A stretch of 64,000 nucleotides of DNA from Callorhinus ursinus (taxonomy: Eukaryota; Chordata; Mammalia; Carnivora; Otariidae). Under the pieces are notes generated by a model. That model saw nothing but the letters and a program-made list of their open reading frames with translations. It ran no database searches and was not told the origin of the DNA. This document shows, piece after piece, positions 34,045 through 44,779 of this stretch. The number at the start of each line of letters is the position of its first letter. The stretch's first letter is position 1. The stretch lies in NCBI RefSeq assembly GCF_003265705.1, contig NW_020312936.1:375577-439576 (forward strand). The letters run 5' to 3'. A program made the position numbers and the translations under genes.

Positions 34045-34345
34045 TTATTTTTGGTTCAGTCATTTATGAGCTTTCATTTTCTTAGCCTTTAAAATGGTCA
34101 TATTTAGGGACGCCTGGGTGGCTCAGTCGGTTGGGCATCTGCCTTTGGCTCAGGTCATGATCCCAGGGTCCTGGGATCGAGTCCCACATCGGGCTCCTTA
34201 CTCAGCAGGGAGCCTGCTTCTCCCTCTGCCTTTCTCTCTCATAAATAAATAAAATCTTTAAATAAATAAATAAAATGGTCATAATTATTCTTACCTGATA
34301 GGGGCATTGGTAAATTAAATTAGAAAGCTCCATGATTTAATGCTT
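34045..34345 (+). mobile_element. MIR relic split by a SINE
   Basis: GGTTCAGTCATTTATGAGC and CATTTTCTTAGCCTTTAAAATGGTC precede the SINE. AATGGTCATAATTATTCTTACC and ATTGGTAAATTAAATTAGAAAGC follow it. Together they read as a MIR core and 3' half. Confidence 0.7.
34105..34271 (+). mobile_element. CAN-SINE inside the MIR
   Basis: Short version lacking part of the CT-rich centre. Tail CATAAATAAATAAAATC. Target-site duplication AAAATGGTCATATT (34091-34104) and AAAATGGTCATAATT (34272-34286). Confidence 0.94.
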
Positions 34346-34935
34346 ACTGAAGTTTTCCTTTAAAAGACTGAAGAATTGTAAAGCATTTCAAAACCTTTTA
34401 ATTGACACATGTCCATCTGCCAGGTCCCCCATTAAATAATATTAGTGTTCCAATTACTATAATAAGGCTGGTTGTAAAAAATTCTGCATGGGAAATGTGC
34501 AGTTGTTACCATGGGGGATTCACGTCCTGTGCTTTTGTTAGAACGCATTCACCTATAAGCCTTTAGTTGGCAAATCTGAAAAGGCAGTGGCTTGACCCTA
34601 CTATTTATTCATGTGTTATCTATATTCTAAAGGGAATCTATATCTGTGTACTTTGTGATCACTAACAATGTGGTAGGCAAGGTCATGGAAGATTAGCTGG
34701 GATTTAATGTAATTTGATGTTTGACAATGATAATGAAATGTGTACTGTATTGAAACTTTGCTTGTTAAACAGGGATAGTTTTTAATCTGGAAAGTTTCAT
34801 TCAAAAAATAATTACAATGCCAAACCTAAAACCAGAACACTGAAAGAGAAAAAAAAAAAAACTGGTTACTGGATCTACTGAAACATTTTACAACTTTGGA
34901 GAATACATATACTCTCTTAATGGACCTAACTACCA
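34346..34935. other. unrecognised, repeat-free block
   Basis: About 590 bases without repeat text that I know, apart from a 13-base A run at 34848. Candidate conserved non-coding sequence by its smooth, non-repetitive character only. Confidence 0.35.
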
Positions 34936-34938
<3 letters not shown>

Positions 34939-34970
<32 letters not shown>

Positions 34971-34981
34971 CGTGTGTGTGT
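34939..34981. repeat. (TG)n microsatellite
   Basis: (TG)15 at 34939-34968, AACG, then (TG)5. Confidence 0.95.
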
Positions 34982-34984
34982 TTG

Positions 34985-35462
34985 TATATAATAATGCATA
35001 TAAATTACATACCTATAAGGAGTGCTATATATACATGTAGCATAGGATTAGTAATAATATATATAATTGATATAGTATATATAAGGAAGTAACACAAAAC
35101 ATAAATATGTATAACTAGTTATAATATGTATAAATATATACCTAAGTAATATATATATACAACACATATGTATGGGTGTGCATAACAAATGGTTGCTATA
35201 AGATAACACCTTATTAACATGCTATTTCTAAGACTGCAAGTTCTTTGAGGGAGGGGACTATGGGAAAGTTTTATATATAATATATATTACATATGTTATA
35301 TATTATAATACATTATAAATATAATATGCAAATATATAAGTTATAAAGATATATATAAATTTTATATGAATATATATATTTGGTCTTCATATATATTCAT
35401 ATCATTCTTATGTGTATATATACTCATATATATTCATATATATATATATACACACACACACA
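34985..35462. repeat. AT-rich satellite-like region
   Basis: Nearly 480 bases dominated by ATATAT, TATAAT and TATTCATA units, ending in (TA)n(CA)7. Many short imperfect palindromes. No regular longer unit seen. Confidence 0.85.
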
Positions 35463-35775
35463 CTTGGTCATTTCAATTCAGGGAGAAATTTTTGAGCATC
35501 TATAAATGGCCAATAAACTGTGCTCAGGTAGACAATAAGTTTCCCCTTAGTGAGGGAAGACAAAAGAAAACATGGAAACCCATAAAGACCCCTATCATGT
35601 GCTAAATAGTTCAGTAGGTATTTTCACAGATGAAATTAACATACCTTCCCATTTACCATTCCTGCTAAAACAGTGAGATAAATACCATCCTGATCTGTTT
35701 GATTATACTAATAATTTCCATACTGAGCTTACTGTGTGTGTGAACATTTGTTTGGTTTTTATGTGCAATAATTTT

Positions 35776-35964
35776 TTAAAGATTTATTTATTTGAGAGAG
35801 AGTGTGAGTGGGGAGAGGGGCAGAGAGAGGGAGAGAGAATCTCAAACACACTCGGGCTGAGTGGGAAGCCCGATAGTGGGCTCAATCTCACATCCCTGAG
35901 ATCATGACCTGAGCTGAAATCAGGAATCAGACGCTTAACCTACTGAGCCACCTAGGCGCCCCCT
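35776..35964 (-). mobile_element. older CAN-SINE
   Basis: Minus strand: AAAGATTTATTTATTTGAGAG at left and CCACCTAGGCGCCCCC at right, body with AGAGGGAGAGAGAATCTCAAACAC and GGAATCAGACGCTTAACC. Target-site duplication 35761-35775 and 35966-35980, 13 of 15 (ATGTGCAATAATTTT against AGGTGTAATAATTTT). Confidence 0.92.
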
Positions 35965-36484
35965 TAGGTGTAATAATTTTAGTAACTCCCATAAAGAAAA
36001 CAACAAAGAAGTATTTCTAATGTGAATTAGGTTATCTAGTGCTCTTCATTTCAGTTTTATTTCCTTTAAGACCCTGTTGGGTAATATTGATTCACTTCTA
36101 GATAGCAAGGGGTCTTTTCCGTTTGATTAAAAAAAAAGTTACTTGTCATTCTCCTTTTACTAGTAGATGTTGTCAAGGCAATTGGGTTTTATTGTATTTG
36201 GAGACATCTGTAGGTAATGGTTAGGATAGCATGCCTTACAGAGATCAGCAGGCAATAAACTGGCTTCTGCCTGGGCTTTTGATCCAAGGGCATCCCCATT
36301 TAATCTAACAACCTGCTGTGTGGAAACTCTTTCCTGAGGTATTCTCACTTAAATGTGACATCCAAGAAATGTCTTTTTGAAGTACAGCACAGTTGTGTTT
36401 TCCTAAAATACTTCTCACAAGGGATGTGAATGTCAACAAATGAGAATATCGTAAGGAAAAAAAAAAGGTCTTATTTTAGAAAAA

Positions 36485-36610
36485 AAAGTCATTCATGCAT
36501 TCAAAAATCATTGTATTCTAGACCGGTGCTGAGACCAGGGGTCCAGGATTGAAGAAATGTAGAAAATGTGGTTCCTTCCCTCAAGGAACTTGAAGTCTCA
36601 TAAAAAGAAA
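36485..36610. mobile_element. L2-like LINE relic
   Basis: GTCATTCATGCATTCAAAAATCATTG and TTCCTTCCCTCAAGGAACTTGAAGTCTC match the common L2-like end. Confidence 0.55.
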
Positions 36611-36699
36611 TAGCATGTAAGCAAGTCATTCCCATATGGTGCTCATTAGCATTTATGGCAGTGATCTATGTTGTTTGGTAGTCAGAATAAAAAGAGTAA

Positions 36700-36935
36700 T
36701 CATTTACTAAGCACATCACCTGTGCCACACCTTGAATTAAATATTTACAAAATTAATCTCATTGGATGCTCACAGCAGCGTGATGCGGTAGGTGTACTTT
36801 GATCATCCTTGTTTTCCTGAGGGTGAACTGGGGTTAGAGAGATTGACTTGCGTGTCTGAAATAATGTGGAGACAAGGTCACGCAATCAGGGACCGAGCCT
36901 GAGTACAGAGTCAGGGTACCTCATCACTACTCTGT
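36700..36935 (-). mobile_element. MIR SINE relic
   Basis: TTTACTAAGCACATCACCTGTGCC, TTAATCTCATTGGATGCTCAC, GATGCGGTAGGTG, CAAGGTCACGCAATCAGGGACC: the reverse of MIR in order, almost full length. Confidence 0.85.
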
Positions 36936-37073
36936 GTGGCCTGAAGTTGGGTGGGATTCTGTCTTTACTTAGCGGGGGTGGGAGGTTGTTAGTGGTGGCG
37001 GCAACTGATGACATTCAAGGATTCAGAAAAGAGTAAGATATCAAGCAAACATTTAAAAAAAAAATGTGTATGT

Positions 37074-37183
37074 TGGGCTGCCTGGCTGGCTCATTAGGAA
37101 GAACATGCAATTCTTGATCTCGGGGTGGTGAGTTCAAGCTCCAAGTTGGGTGTAGAGATTACCAAAAATAAATAAATACACTT
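37074..37183 (+). mobile_element. short, old CAN-SINE
   Basis: A 110-bp element: GGGCTGCCTGGCTGGCTCATTAGG, ATTCTTGATCTCGGGG, TGTAGAGATTACC, AAAAATAAATAAATACACTT. It lacks the CT-rich centre. Target-site duplication 37058-37073 and 37184-37199, imperfect. Confidence 0.88.
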
Positions 37184-37194
37184 AAAAAATGTAT

Positions 37195-37640
37195 ATATTT
37201 TCCAAGCAGACTTACACACGGGGAATTCCAGGTGGAGGAGACAGCATGTGAACAGATGGAGAAGGCTGAGAAATCATGGCAGGAAGACGACAGACAATTC
37301 TTCAAGGCTGGGAATAGGCTGCAAAAAGAGTAAGTGACCTCATACGATTCTGGAAAGGTAGTCATGTGACATGGCTAAGGCTTTTACATTGTGAATTGCC
37401 TTTGGGTGCCATAGGAGAGGCCCGAGCAAAAGAATCCCAGGGGCGATTTAGGTTTCAGAAACATAGCTCTTCAGACTGATGGAGGTATCAGAGGGACAGA
37501 ACCTGGAAAGGTCAGATGAAATTAAGGAATGCCTGATCGGATGTGGGTTGGCGATGGGGAGCAAGGGTTGATGAGACTTCACATTTCTAATTCTGGTGTC
37601 TGGTTGAGAGGCTTGACTATTGATGCAGGGGGTTTGGAAG
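37195..37640. mobile_element. L2-like LINE relic
   Basis: GGGGAATTCCAGGTGGAGGAGACAGC, AACAGATGGAGAAGGC, AAAGGTAGTCATGTGAC and AGGCTTGACTATTGATGC recall L2-type text such as the common 'gcattccaggcagagggaacagc'. Borders approximate. Confidence 0.5.
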
Positions 37641-37649
37641 GCAGGAAGA

Positions 37650-39010
37650 AGAATAATGATGACATTTTATTTCTGTCTGACCTTAGCTATGGCAAACTCT
37701 GGGGTTACTTCACCAGAATGAAAAATGAGAACTTTCAGTCCATTTTATTTCCAAATAAATGGTAATAAACACCACAGCATAGTAATTTAGCAACCCTCCA
37801 AATTGTTGGACTGTAACTGATAAGGCACATTTTATCTAAGCCCTGTCTCCCACTTTAGTAGGTTGAGGAGCTATACTGAAATCTGTAAGTTTGTTTACCA
37901 TATTAGTTGCTCAGGGAAAACAACAAAACAAACAAACAACAGCAACAACAAATACCCCAGAAACACATTTGTGCCTTTTCTTCACACCTAGACCTTATTG
38001 ATGAATGACCTTCTTTTCTCAGCATGACCTCCGTTGCTGAGAAAACTCCCCATCCACTCCTAGTATCGTCTGTTAGTTACTGTAGTTCTATTCCTGGCTC
38101 CCATTCATCTTAATTCCCTTGACAGTATTCTGCCTGCCACAAAAAACTTCTTATACAATAATTTTCTGAAGTTTATTAGGCATCAATCTGCACATTGGCA
38201 GGTACTATATTTACTGGTTGACACATTAGCTATGTAAAATATATATTGGGTTTTTTTTCACCCCAAGACATTTTGTTGAGAAGTATTGAGAGTAGAAACC
38301 ACAAGCTTCGTTAGGAATTAAAGATCCAGATACAGGACAAAAGTTATTGAGAATCCACTCTATGCCAGCTGCTGTGCTTCTATAACCTTTTATTCTCCTA
38401 ACTCATGCTACGAGATTGGTATTTTATCCACATGTTTAAGAAGAAGGGTATAATGTTTAATGAGACTAAATACCTATTAAACTTGCCACATCTTGCTGTT
38501 CAACTCAGTCTTGTGAGAAGATAAAACACTACCACCTTCATTTGCTTCCCTCTGGGGAGATGCTTAAAATTACTGTGTTTCTTACCCCCTGCCTTCAGTT
38601 CCACCACAACTTCTTCTAGGTGCTAGAGATGAACAGGGTAGAGAACTGTCCAAGATGAAATGATGACTTTAAGACGAACATTTATTGTCCCAAATAATTT
38701 TACTAATATATTCTAAAGCGATCATTTCTCTTGCTGTGGAAAAACGAGGCGAGTGTTCAGGTTGTCCGTTTTTCATGGCTCCTCAGTCATAGTCCAAATG
38801 TTTGCAGTAGAGTTTTAAAGATAAGTTACAGGTGTTTGAAATATCTCCCTCCCTCGTGTCTAAAGAAGAATAATCCTTTCATCATATATCATATATCAAC
38901 TACCTTGACCTTTTTGATCATATGGGTTTCAGATATTGATGCATGCCTGGGGGCAAGAGCATAGAAATACTTCTAGAAACTCAAGTAATCCACATAATAA
39001 AATGTTGAGT
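37650..39010. other. mostly unrecognised sequence
   Basis: Includes an (AAC)n-like patch at 37918-37950 and a probable MIR/L2 end at 38345-38450 (TTGAGAATCCACTCTATGCCAGCTGC). No gene. Confidence 0.4.
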
Positions 39011-39028
39011 CAGAAAGTGAAGGGAGAG

Positions 39029-39213
39029 GGCGCCTGGGTGGCTCAGTTGGTTAAGCAACTGCCTTCGGCTCAGGTCATGATCCCGGAGTCCTGGGATTGA
39101 GTCCCACATTGGGCTCCCTGCTCAGTGGGGAGCCTGCTTCTCCCTCTGACCCTCTCCCCTCTCGTGCTGTTTCTCTCTCTCTCTCAAATAAATAAATAAA
39201 ATCTTAAAAAAAA
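39029..39213 (+). mobile_element. CAN-SINE with exact long duplication
   Basis: Complete element with GGTTAAGCAACTGCC head part and AAATAAATAAATAAAATC tail. Exact 17-bp target-site duplication AGAAAGTGAAGGGAGAG at 39012-39028 and 39214-39230. An exact long duplication suggests a fairly recent insertion. Confidence 0.96.
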
Positions 39214-39609
39214 AGAAAGTGAAGGGAGAGAGACAAGAACTCTGTGAGTTTGATTTAATGACATTCTAGATATTTGGGATAAAAAAAGGGAAAGTTTTCA
39301 GTGTGAAGAAAATACTGTGGGGAAATGGGAAAAGCAAATTCTCTGGGTTTAGAATCAGAGATTACTGTATATCATTTAATTGTCTTTTAACTATTTTTCA
39401 TACAAGATTAATATTTCTTTGGTTGGCATCTTATGAAAAGGTGTTCATTTATTTAGTAGGTATTATTAATTATATTCATACAAGATAGAATAAAGAAAAA
39501 AGATGGGAAAATGATAATAAAACCCTTAGATCCTAAATTTTAATTCAGATTTGACTATGTTTTCTTTCTGTGATACTAAAGAAAATACCTTATTCTCAGA
39601 GCTTTAATT

Positions 39610-39930
39610 TTCACCAAAGAGAGAGAGAAAGAGACAGGGAAAGAAGGAGAAGGGGGAGGAGGAGAAGAGGGAGGGGCATGGGAAGGGGCGGAGGAAGAGG
39701 AAGAGGGAGGGGAAGGGGAAGGGGCAGGGGAAGAGGAAGAGGGAGGGGAAGGGGAAGGGGCGGTGGAAGAGGAAGAGGGAGGGGAAGGGGCGGTGGAAGA
39801 GGAAGAGGGAGGGGAAGGGGTTGGTGGAAGAGGAAGAGGGAGGGGAAGGGGCAGTGAAAGAGGAAGAGGGAGAGGAAGGGGAAGGGGCGGTGGAAGAGGA
39901 AGAGGAGGAGGAAAAGGAGAAGAAATCCTG
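39610..39930. repeat. G-rich polypurine minisatellite
   Basis: Over 300 bases with almost only G and A on the plus strand. From about 39695 it repeats GAAGAGGAAGAGGGAGGGG followed by one or two AAGGGG and then CGGTG or CAGG, giving 30- and 36-bp units about seven times. Many places hold four or more runs of three to four G within 20 bases. Frames through it give only Gly-Arg or Pro-Leu repeats. Confidence 0.93.
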
Positions 39931-39939
39931 GCAAGGAGG

Positions 39940-41147
39940 AGCTGTTATGATTTTCATCAATTCAGCAAAGTAATGTAATAAGTTGCCCACCTTATGAATA
40001 GTACTTTTATTAAAATGCAACCAAAATGGAAAAATGCAAATTGTAAATATTAGAATTACAAATTATTATGGCAACTCTGTTTCGAGAACTAAAATATGAT
40101 GTTATATCACTGCTTTTGCCTTTCATTTTAGATACAATTTTCAATAACATAACACTAGCTTTTCTTATAATTTCCTTAATTTTATTCCTTTGTTTCAAAA
40201 TCAAACATTGATAACTGGCTTAAGCTCAATGAGTGTCCAACTAACCCTGGGCATGTACTGTTCGTGATAGCCATTTTAATATTTTCCATTACATTTTAAC
40301 AACTCTCCGTGTATCACTGCTATGGGTATTTTCCTTCTCTTGTCCACTGTTTTTGTCTATCAGGCAAATTCAGTAATGTTCGAGTAGTTGCACGGACTTG
40401 CATGCTACTGATATGACTGATGATAACAGGTAGAAATACTGTGTTGGACACTGAAATGTCATTTACTCAGCTGATGAGCAAAAGCCAAAATCTGGCATAA
40501 GAAGTGGAGTTCAGAGTGCCAGCATATAATATGCAAGTGGCAAGTGTTTTAAAAGTGAAATCTATAAAAATTAAAAATTAGCTGATACTTCTGTATGCAG
40601 AGAAAATGAAGGTTAGGAGAAGAGATGAGAACTTTTCATGACAAACTTTCCAAAAGAAGAAGCAGGTACAGTTAGGGAAGCTTTCTGGAAAACAGAGAGA
40701 ATATACAAAAGAATTGCAGAGTTTTAGCAGTTAAGAGGGAGCAATTTCAACCTGAAGGAAATTATCAAGAAAGACATGCAAAGTTCAGATACACATTTCA
40801 AGAAAGTATCTACAAGCATCTGGATAAAAGATCATTTGAGAGAAAATGAGGATATCTATAAAAATAGTCAAAACTGAGGTGTGGTGTGGAGAAGATGAAG
40901 ACAGAAATATAGTTTGGAGCCAGACAAGAAACATTTCTGTGCCCCTTAGCATAGTCTTCCTTTCCTTTCCATTCAATTCTGTATGATCCCAAAGTTTCTT
41001 ATTAGTGGAAACTTTGAATTACTTTTCAATACATGAATATTCTAGTATCTCCTGGAATCAAAAAGCAATATGAAATGATTCTAAGATAAAACCAAAAAAA
41101 AAAAAAAGCACTCTTTATTCAAGCCGACTTTGGATGGTATCCCTCAT
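39940..41147. other. unrecognised AT-rich sequence
   Basis: No gene and no clear repeat. Ends in a 14-base A run at 41094-41107. Confidence 0.4.
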
Positions 41148-41164
41148 AAAAACCATAGACTCTT

Positions 41165-41316
41165 TTTTTTTATGTTATGTTAATCACCATACATTACATC
41201 ATTAGTTTTTGATGTAGTGTTCCATGATTCATTGTTTGCGTATAACACCCAGTGCTCCATTCAATACGTGCCCTCCTTAATACCCATCACCAGGCTAACC
41301 CATCCCCCTACCCCCC
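41165..41316 (-). mobile_element. short carnivore L1 3' end
   Basis: A 5'-truncated L1 of about 150 bp on the minus strand. T run at 41163-41170, then ATGTTAATCACCATACATTAC, TTGATGTAGTGTTCCATG, ACACCCAGTGCTCC and AGGCTAACCCATCCCCC, the 3' UTR of modern carnivore L1s. Exact 17-bp target-site duplication at 41148-41164 and 41317-41333 (AAAAACCATAGACTCTT). Confidence 0.95.
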
Positions 41317-41849
41317 AAAAACCATAGACTCTTACCTTCAAACCTCAAACTCTCTCTCTCCTCCCACCCCACCTGTCAATTGTGGCTAAAGTTTTGCTGA
41401 TTGGCTTAGCCATCACAGAGTCTCATTTTGCCTTTTTCCCGAACTAGTGATGTGATAAAGAAATTTCAAGTCTCGGGTTGCCTGTAAAAAAAAAAAAGAA
41501 AGAAAAGAAAAAAAGAAAGGATATAGCTCATTCCAACCATTTTTTTTTAAATCATGAAAATATCAGTATCTTATTGTTACAGGGGGAACTAAAAAAAAAA
41601 AGCACAAAAATGAGAATTCTTTTTTGTGTTCAATTTTGAGACAGCTGAACATAGACACAATGGGAAATGTAATAAAAAATTACATACACTGTTTTGAGTT
41701 TTAAAAGATTAAATTTTTCAATAGACCATCAAGTGAACATGTCTAGATTATTGTCCATGAACTCCCTATTGTATTTTTTTTCCAAATTAGAAGTTTGTTG
41801 TTTCTTTGTTTGTATTTTCTTTTTAACTTTTAGGTGATGCTTGTAAAGG

Positions 41850-42010
41850 GAAGAGCACTGGCAAGAAAATCAATAAAACTCCGTCACCGTTTTGAATGAT
41901 CTAAATTAATCTTGAGATTTTAAATAAACCACCCAATTCTTTGACCATCAGTTTTCTAATCTATAATAAAAAAGAACTGGTCAGTATAGTAGTATATAAT
42001 TTTAAGGTGG
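41850..42010 (+). mobile_element. MIR fragment (weak)
   Basis: GAGCACTGGCAAGAAAATC, TTGACCATCAGTTTTCTAATC and TATAATAAAAAAGAACTGG resemble MIR core and 3' part, strongly decayed. Confidence 0.45.
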
Positions 42011-42054
42011 GTAGTAACCTTATCTCACTCTATTTCGTCAAATATTGGAATTTT

Positions 42055-42271
42055 TTTTTTAATTTTATTTATTTATTTTTTTTAAGATTTTGTTTATTTA
42101 TTTGACAGAGAGAGAGATAGCGAGAGCAGGAACTCAAGCAGGGGGAGTGGGAGAGGGAGAAGCAGGCCTCCCGCCGAGCAGGGAGCCCGATGTGGGGCTC
42201 GATCCCAGGACCCTGGGATCATGACCTGAGCCGAAGGCAGACGCTTAACGACTGAGCCACCCAGGCGCCCC
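42055..42271 (-). mobile_element. CAN-SINE
   Basis: Well-kept minus-strand element. Body GAGAGCAGGAACTCAAGCAG, CCTCCCGCCGAGCAGGGAGCC, end CCACCCAGGCGCCCC. Long T-rich tail of over 30 bases. Target-site duplication 42041-42054 and 42272-42285, AATATTGGAATTTT against AATGTTGGAATTTT. Confidence 0.95.
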
Positions 42272-42289
42272 AATGTTGGAATTTTAAAA

Positions 42290-43640
42290 ATGTCTCTGTC
42301 TCTCTGTTCTAGCTATGTCCGCAAGTGGTAAAACTCTCTCCAATATACCTCTCCAATGTACTGCGGAATCTCAGTCTCCCCAAGCCAAAATCTTAGATTA
42401 TTCTGCACTTTCTGTGGAGTTTTCCATATCAGCACACTTGACAGGTCATATGTCCAAGCAAGCTATGTCCAAGAATTGGACACAGGGTCCTGATTAGATA
42501 GAGCAGGTCCAGTATATCTTCACTTGACTTGGAGGAACCTCCTGCCCTGGCCTGTGTCTCTGGTGCCAGTAAAGGAGTCTTTTCTCTTTTCTTCAACCTA
42601 GGAGCTTAAGGTCTCTGTTCAGTTATCTGAGTCAGCAGCGCTGATGTGCATCTGTTAACTGTGTTCATTCTATCAGTGCGTTCTCTTGACTGTTTCCAAC
42701 TCCCTCCTCTCAGGAATGGGCCTCTTGAGCAAGCCCACAAGTCACCACCAAAAGGAGAGTATACAAAACTGAATGGAACTTTAGTTACCAAGTAAACACT
42801 TGGTAGAGGAAATATGCATTCCTCAGAGATGTTTAGCAGCGGACACTGGAGAACAGACGAGATTCTACGGTTTCCAGAAAGCTGGAGACTTGAGCAGTTA
42901 TTTGTTCTGTTTAACCAAGCATCAATGAGTAATATGCAAAGAAGCAAATCATCTAGCTGTTTGAGGTCTGAAATAGTGTGGCAGCAGCTACATTATCCAT
43001 TGTTTATGCCTTGCTATAAACTTGCTTTCACTGATAAGCTGACTAATACATGGTCTGAATAGCTCCATCTTTCTCACTTAGAATGGTTATTAAAGCTACT
43101 TTTGTAGAATATTTTGAAATGGCTAGATTGATCAATGAGCACAAGTTCCTAGAAAACCCATGCAATTTTATGGCTCCACAGAAATGTCATAGTCTGTGAT
43201 CTTCAGAAGAGAAAGCCAAGCTCTCCAAAACATACAAAGTATCATCAGAGACAATGATCTCACTTGCTATGCTGAAAAATTAATACATGTGAGATTCTGG
43301 GATCTAGCTTCCCCCCCCCCCGCAATTTTTGGAATCTAATGAACTGAGACAGCTTGTAAACAATTTTGTGGGGGGAGGTATAGGGCTGACCCCACTCATT
43401 CTGCTTTGAAGTGGTCAGCAATATAGACCATATACTGTAGGAAGGATTCTAAGATACCCTAAAGACTGCCTGATCCTCTGTGAACTCTATCTACCTTAAT
43501 CATAGCTGATGGAACTAAAAAGACTAATATATAGATAGAGCTAAGGTAAAACATTTATTTTTTTTTCTGACAAAGTGAGGTTTGCTCCTTGGGAAACATG
43601 ACAATATATTAATATATTTCACCATTTTTTTTGGCTGAAA
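42290..43640. other. unrecognised sequence
   Basis: No gene. A C run (43311-43321) near a G run (43370-43376). An open frame of 113 codons on the minus strand (42606-42947) overlaps an 82-codon frame on the plus strand; neither has a recognisable domain. Confidence 0.4.
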
Positions 43641-43644
43641 ACTA

Positions 43645-44020
43645 CACAATGTTAATGGAAGAAATCAAAGAATATATAAAGTTAGATATAAGGGATCTAG
43701 AGTGTTCATCGATTGGAAGACACACTTAGTAAAGATGTCAATTCTCCCCAAATTGATTTATAGGTTTAACACAATTCATATCAAAATTCCAGCAATTTTT
43801 TTGTGGATATACACAAGAGTATTCTAAAATTTATTTTTAAAGGCACAGGATCTATAATAGCAAATGCAGTTTTGAAAAGAATACAGTACAAAGAAATCAG
43901 TCTACCCAATTTCAAGGATTATTATACAGCTACATTAGTCAAGACTATAGAAATGGTGGAGGGATGGATACATAAATCAGTGGAGTAGAGAACCGAGACA
44001 TAGATGCATACTCTTTTAAT
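43645..44020 (+). pseudogene. L1 ORF2 C-terminal fragment, decayed
   Basis: Old L1 text on the plus strand: GTTAATGGAAGAAATCAAAG, GTGTTCATCGATTGGAAGAC, AAAGATGTCAATTCTCCCC, ATATCAAAATTCCAGC. The open stretch 43803-43988 still gives ILKFIFKG, ISLPNFKDYYTATLVK and a final W-x-H-K-S-V-E, matching the L1 ORF2 region after the reverse transcriptase (typical ILKFIWN and LPDFKLYYKA). Both ends are lost. Confidence 0.82.
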
Positions 44021-44599
44021 AATCTGAATTAAAAGAAAACTGTTCCTGAATCACTCTGATGATGGTGGTCAATTGATGAAGGAAAATCACACACAGAGCA
44101 GCATTGGAAGCCAGGATTAGAGAAGGCGGGAAGAAGGATAGATCAGAGATTTGGGGAGGTTAAGGGAGAGAAAGAGAATATGATTGATTTTTAGTTTCTG
44201 TAAATTCCACATGCTTCTAGAGACTCCTTGTTCCTTCCAATTAATCCATTTAATCCTCGATCTAATTAGAAAGGTGTCTTATTGTTATTATTGTTGCCAT
44301 TGTCCCACACTACCAACAACCACTTAGAAAGACAGAAAGAAAGTACAACTTGGAAACAGTTCAACAAACTAAAGAGTGAAGGGTATAATATGAACTGAGG
44401 TTTGCTGAGAATTTCAGATGTCCAGGCCAGGCTTTCATGTTTCCATGCAGAGAGTGATAGAGCAGCAATCTCCCATCCAATATCAGGAGGCAAAGGCACC
44501 AGACTTTCAGATTTAGGATGAAATCTGGAATTCTGAGATGGCATACATGAGGCAATAAAACCAGTGCTTTATGGACAGGAGCAAAAGCGAGAGTCGTAC

Positions 44600-44775
44600 G
44601 TGCATTAGAGTCTCCCTGACCGGGGCTGGACTCCAGCTCTGAGACTCAGTCACCCTGGGTAAGTCACTTAACCTTTCCAACCGTTAGTTAGATAGCGACT
44701 AAAACGATAGCTCTTCCACTAGACAGCTGCAACAATTAATATACAGCATAGCACTCCAAATGATATACTGAATAT
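44600..44775 (+). mobile_element. MIR SINE relic
   Basis: TGGACTCCAGCTCTGAGACTCAG, CACCCTGGGTAAGTCACTTAACC (a well-kept core), TAGATAGCGACTAAAACGATAG, AGCATAGCACTCC. Confidence 0.8.
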
Positions 44776-44779
44776 TCAA

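Noticed and set aside
39570..40020. Long Gly-Arg frame and Pro-Leu or Ser-rich frames on the other strand
   Set aside because: Translation of the polypurine minisatellite; all frames stay open because the repeat lacks stops.
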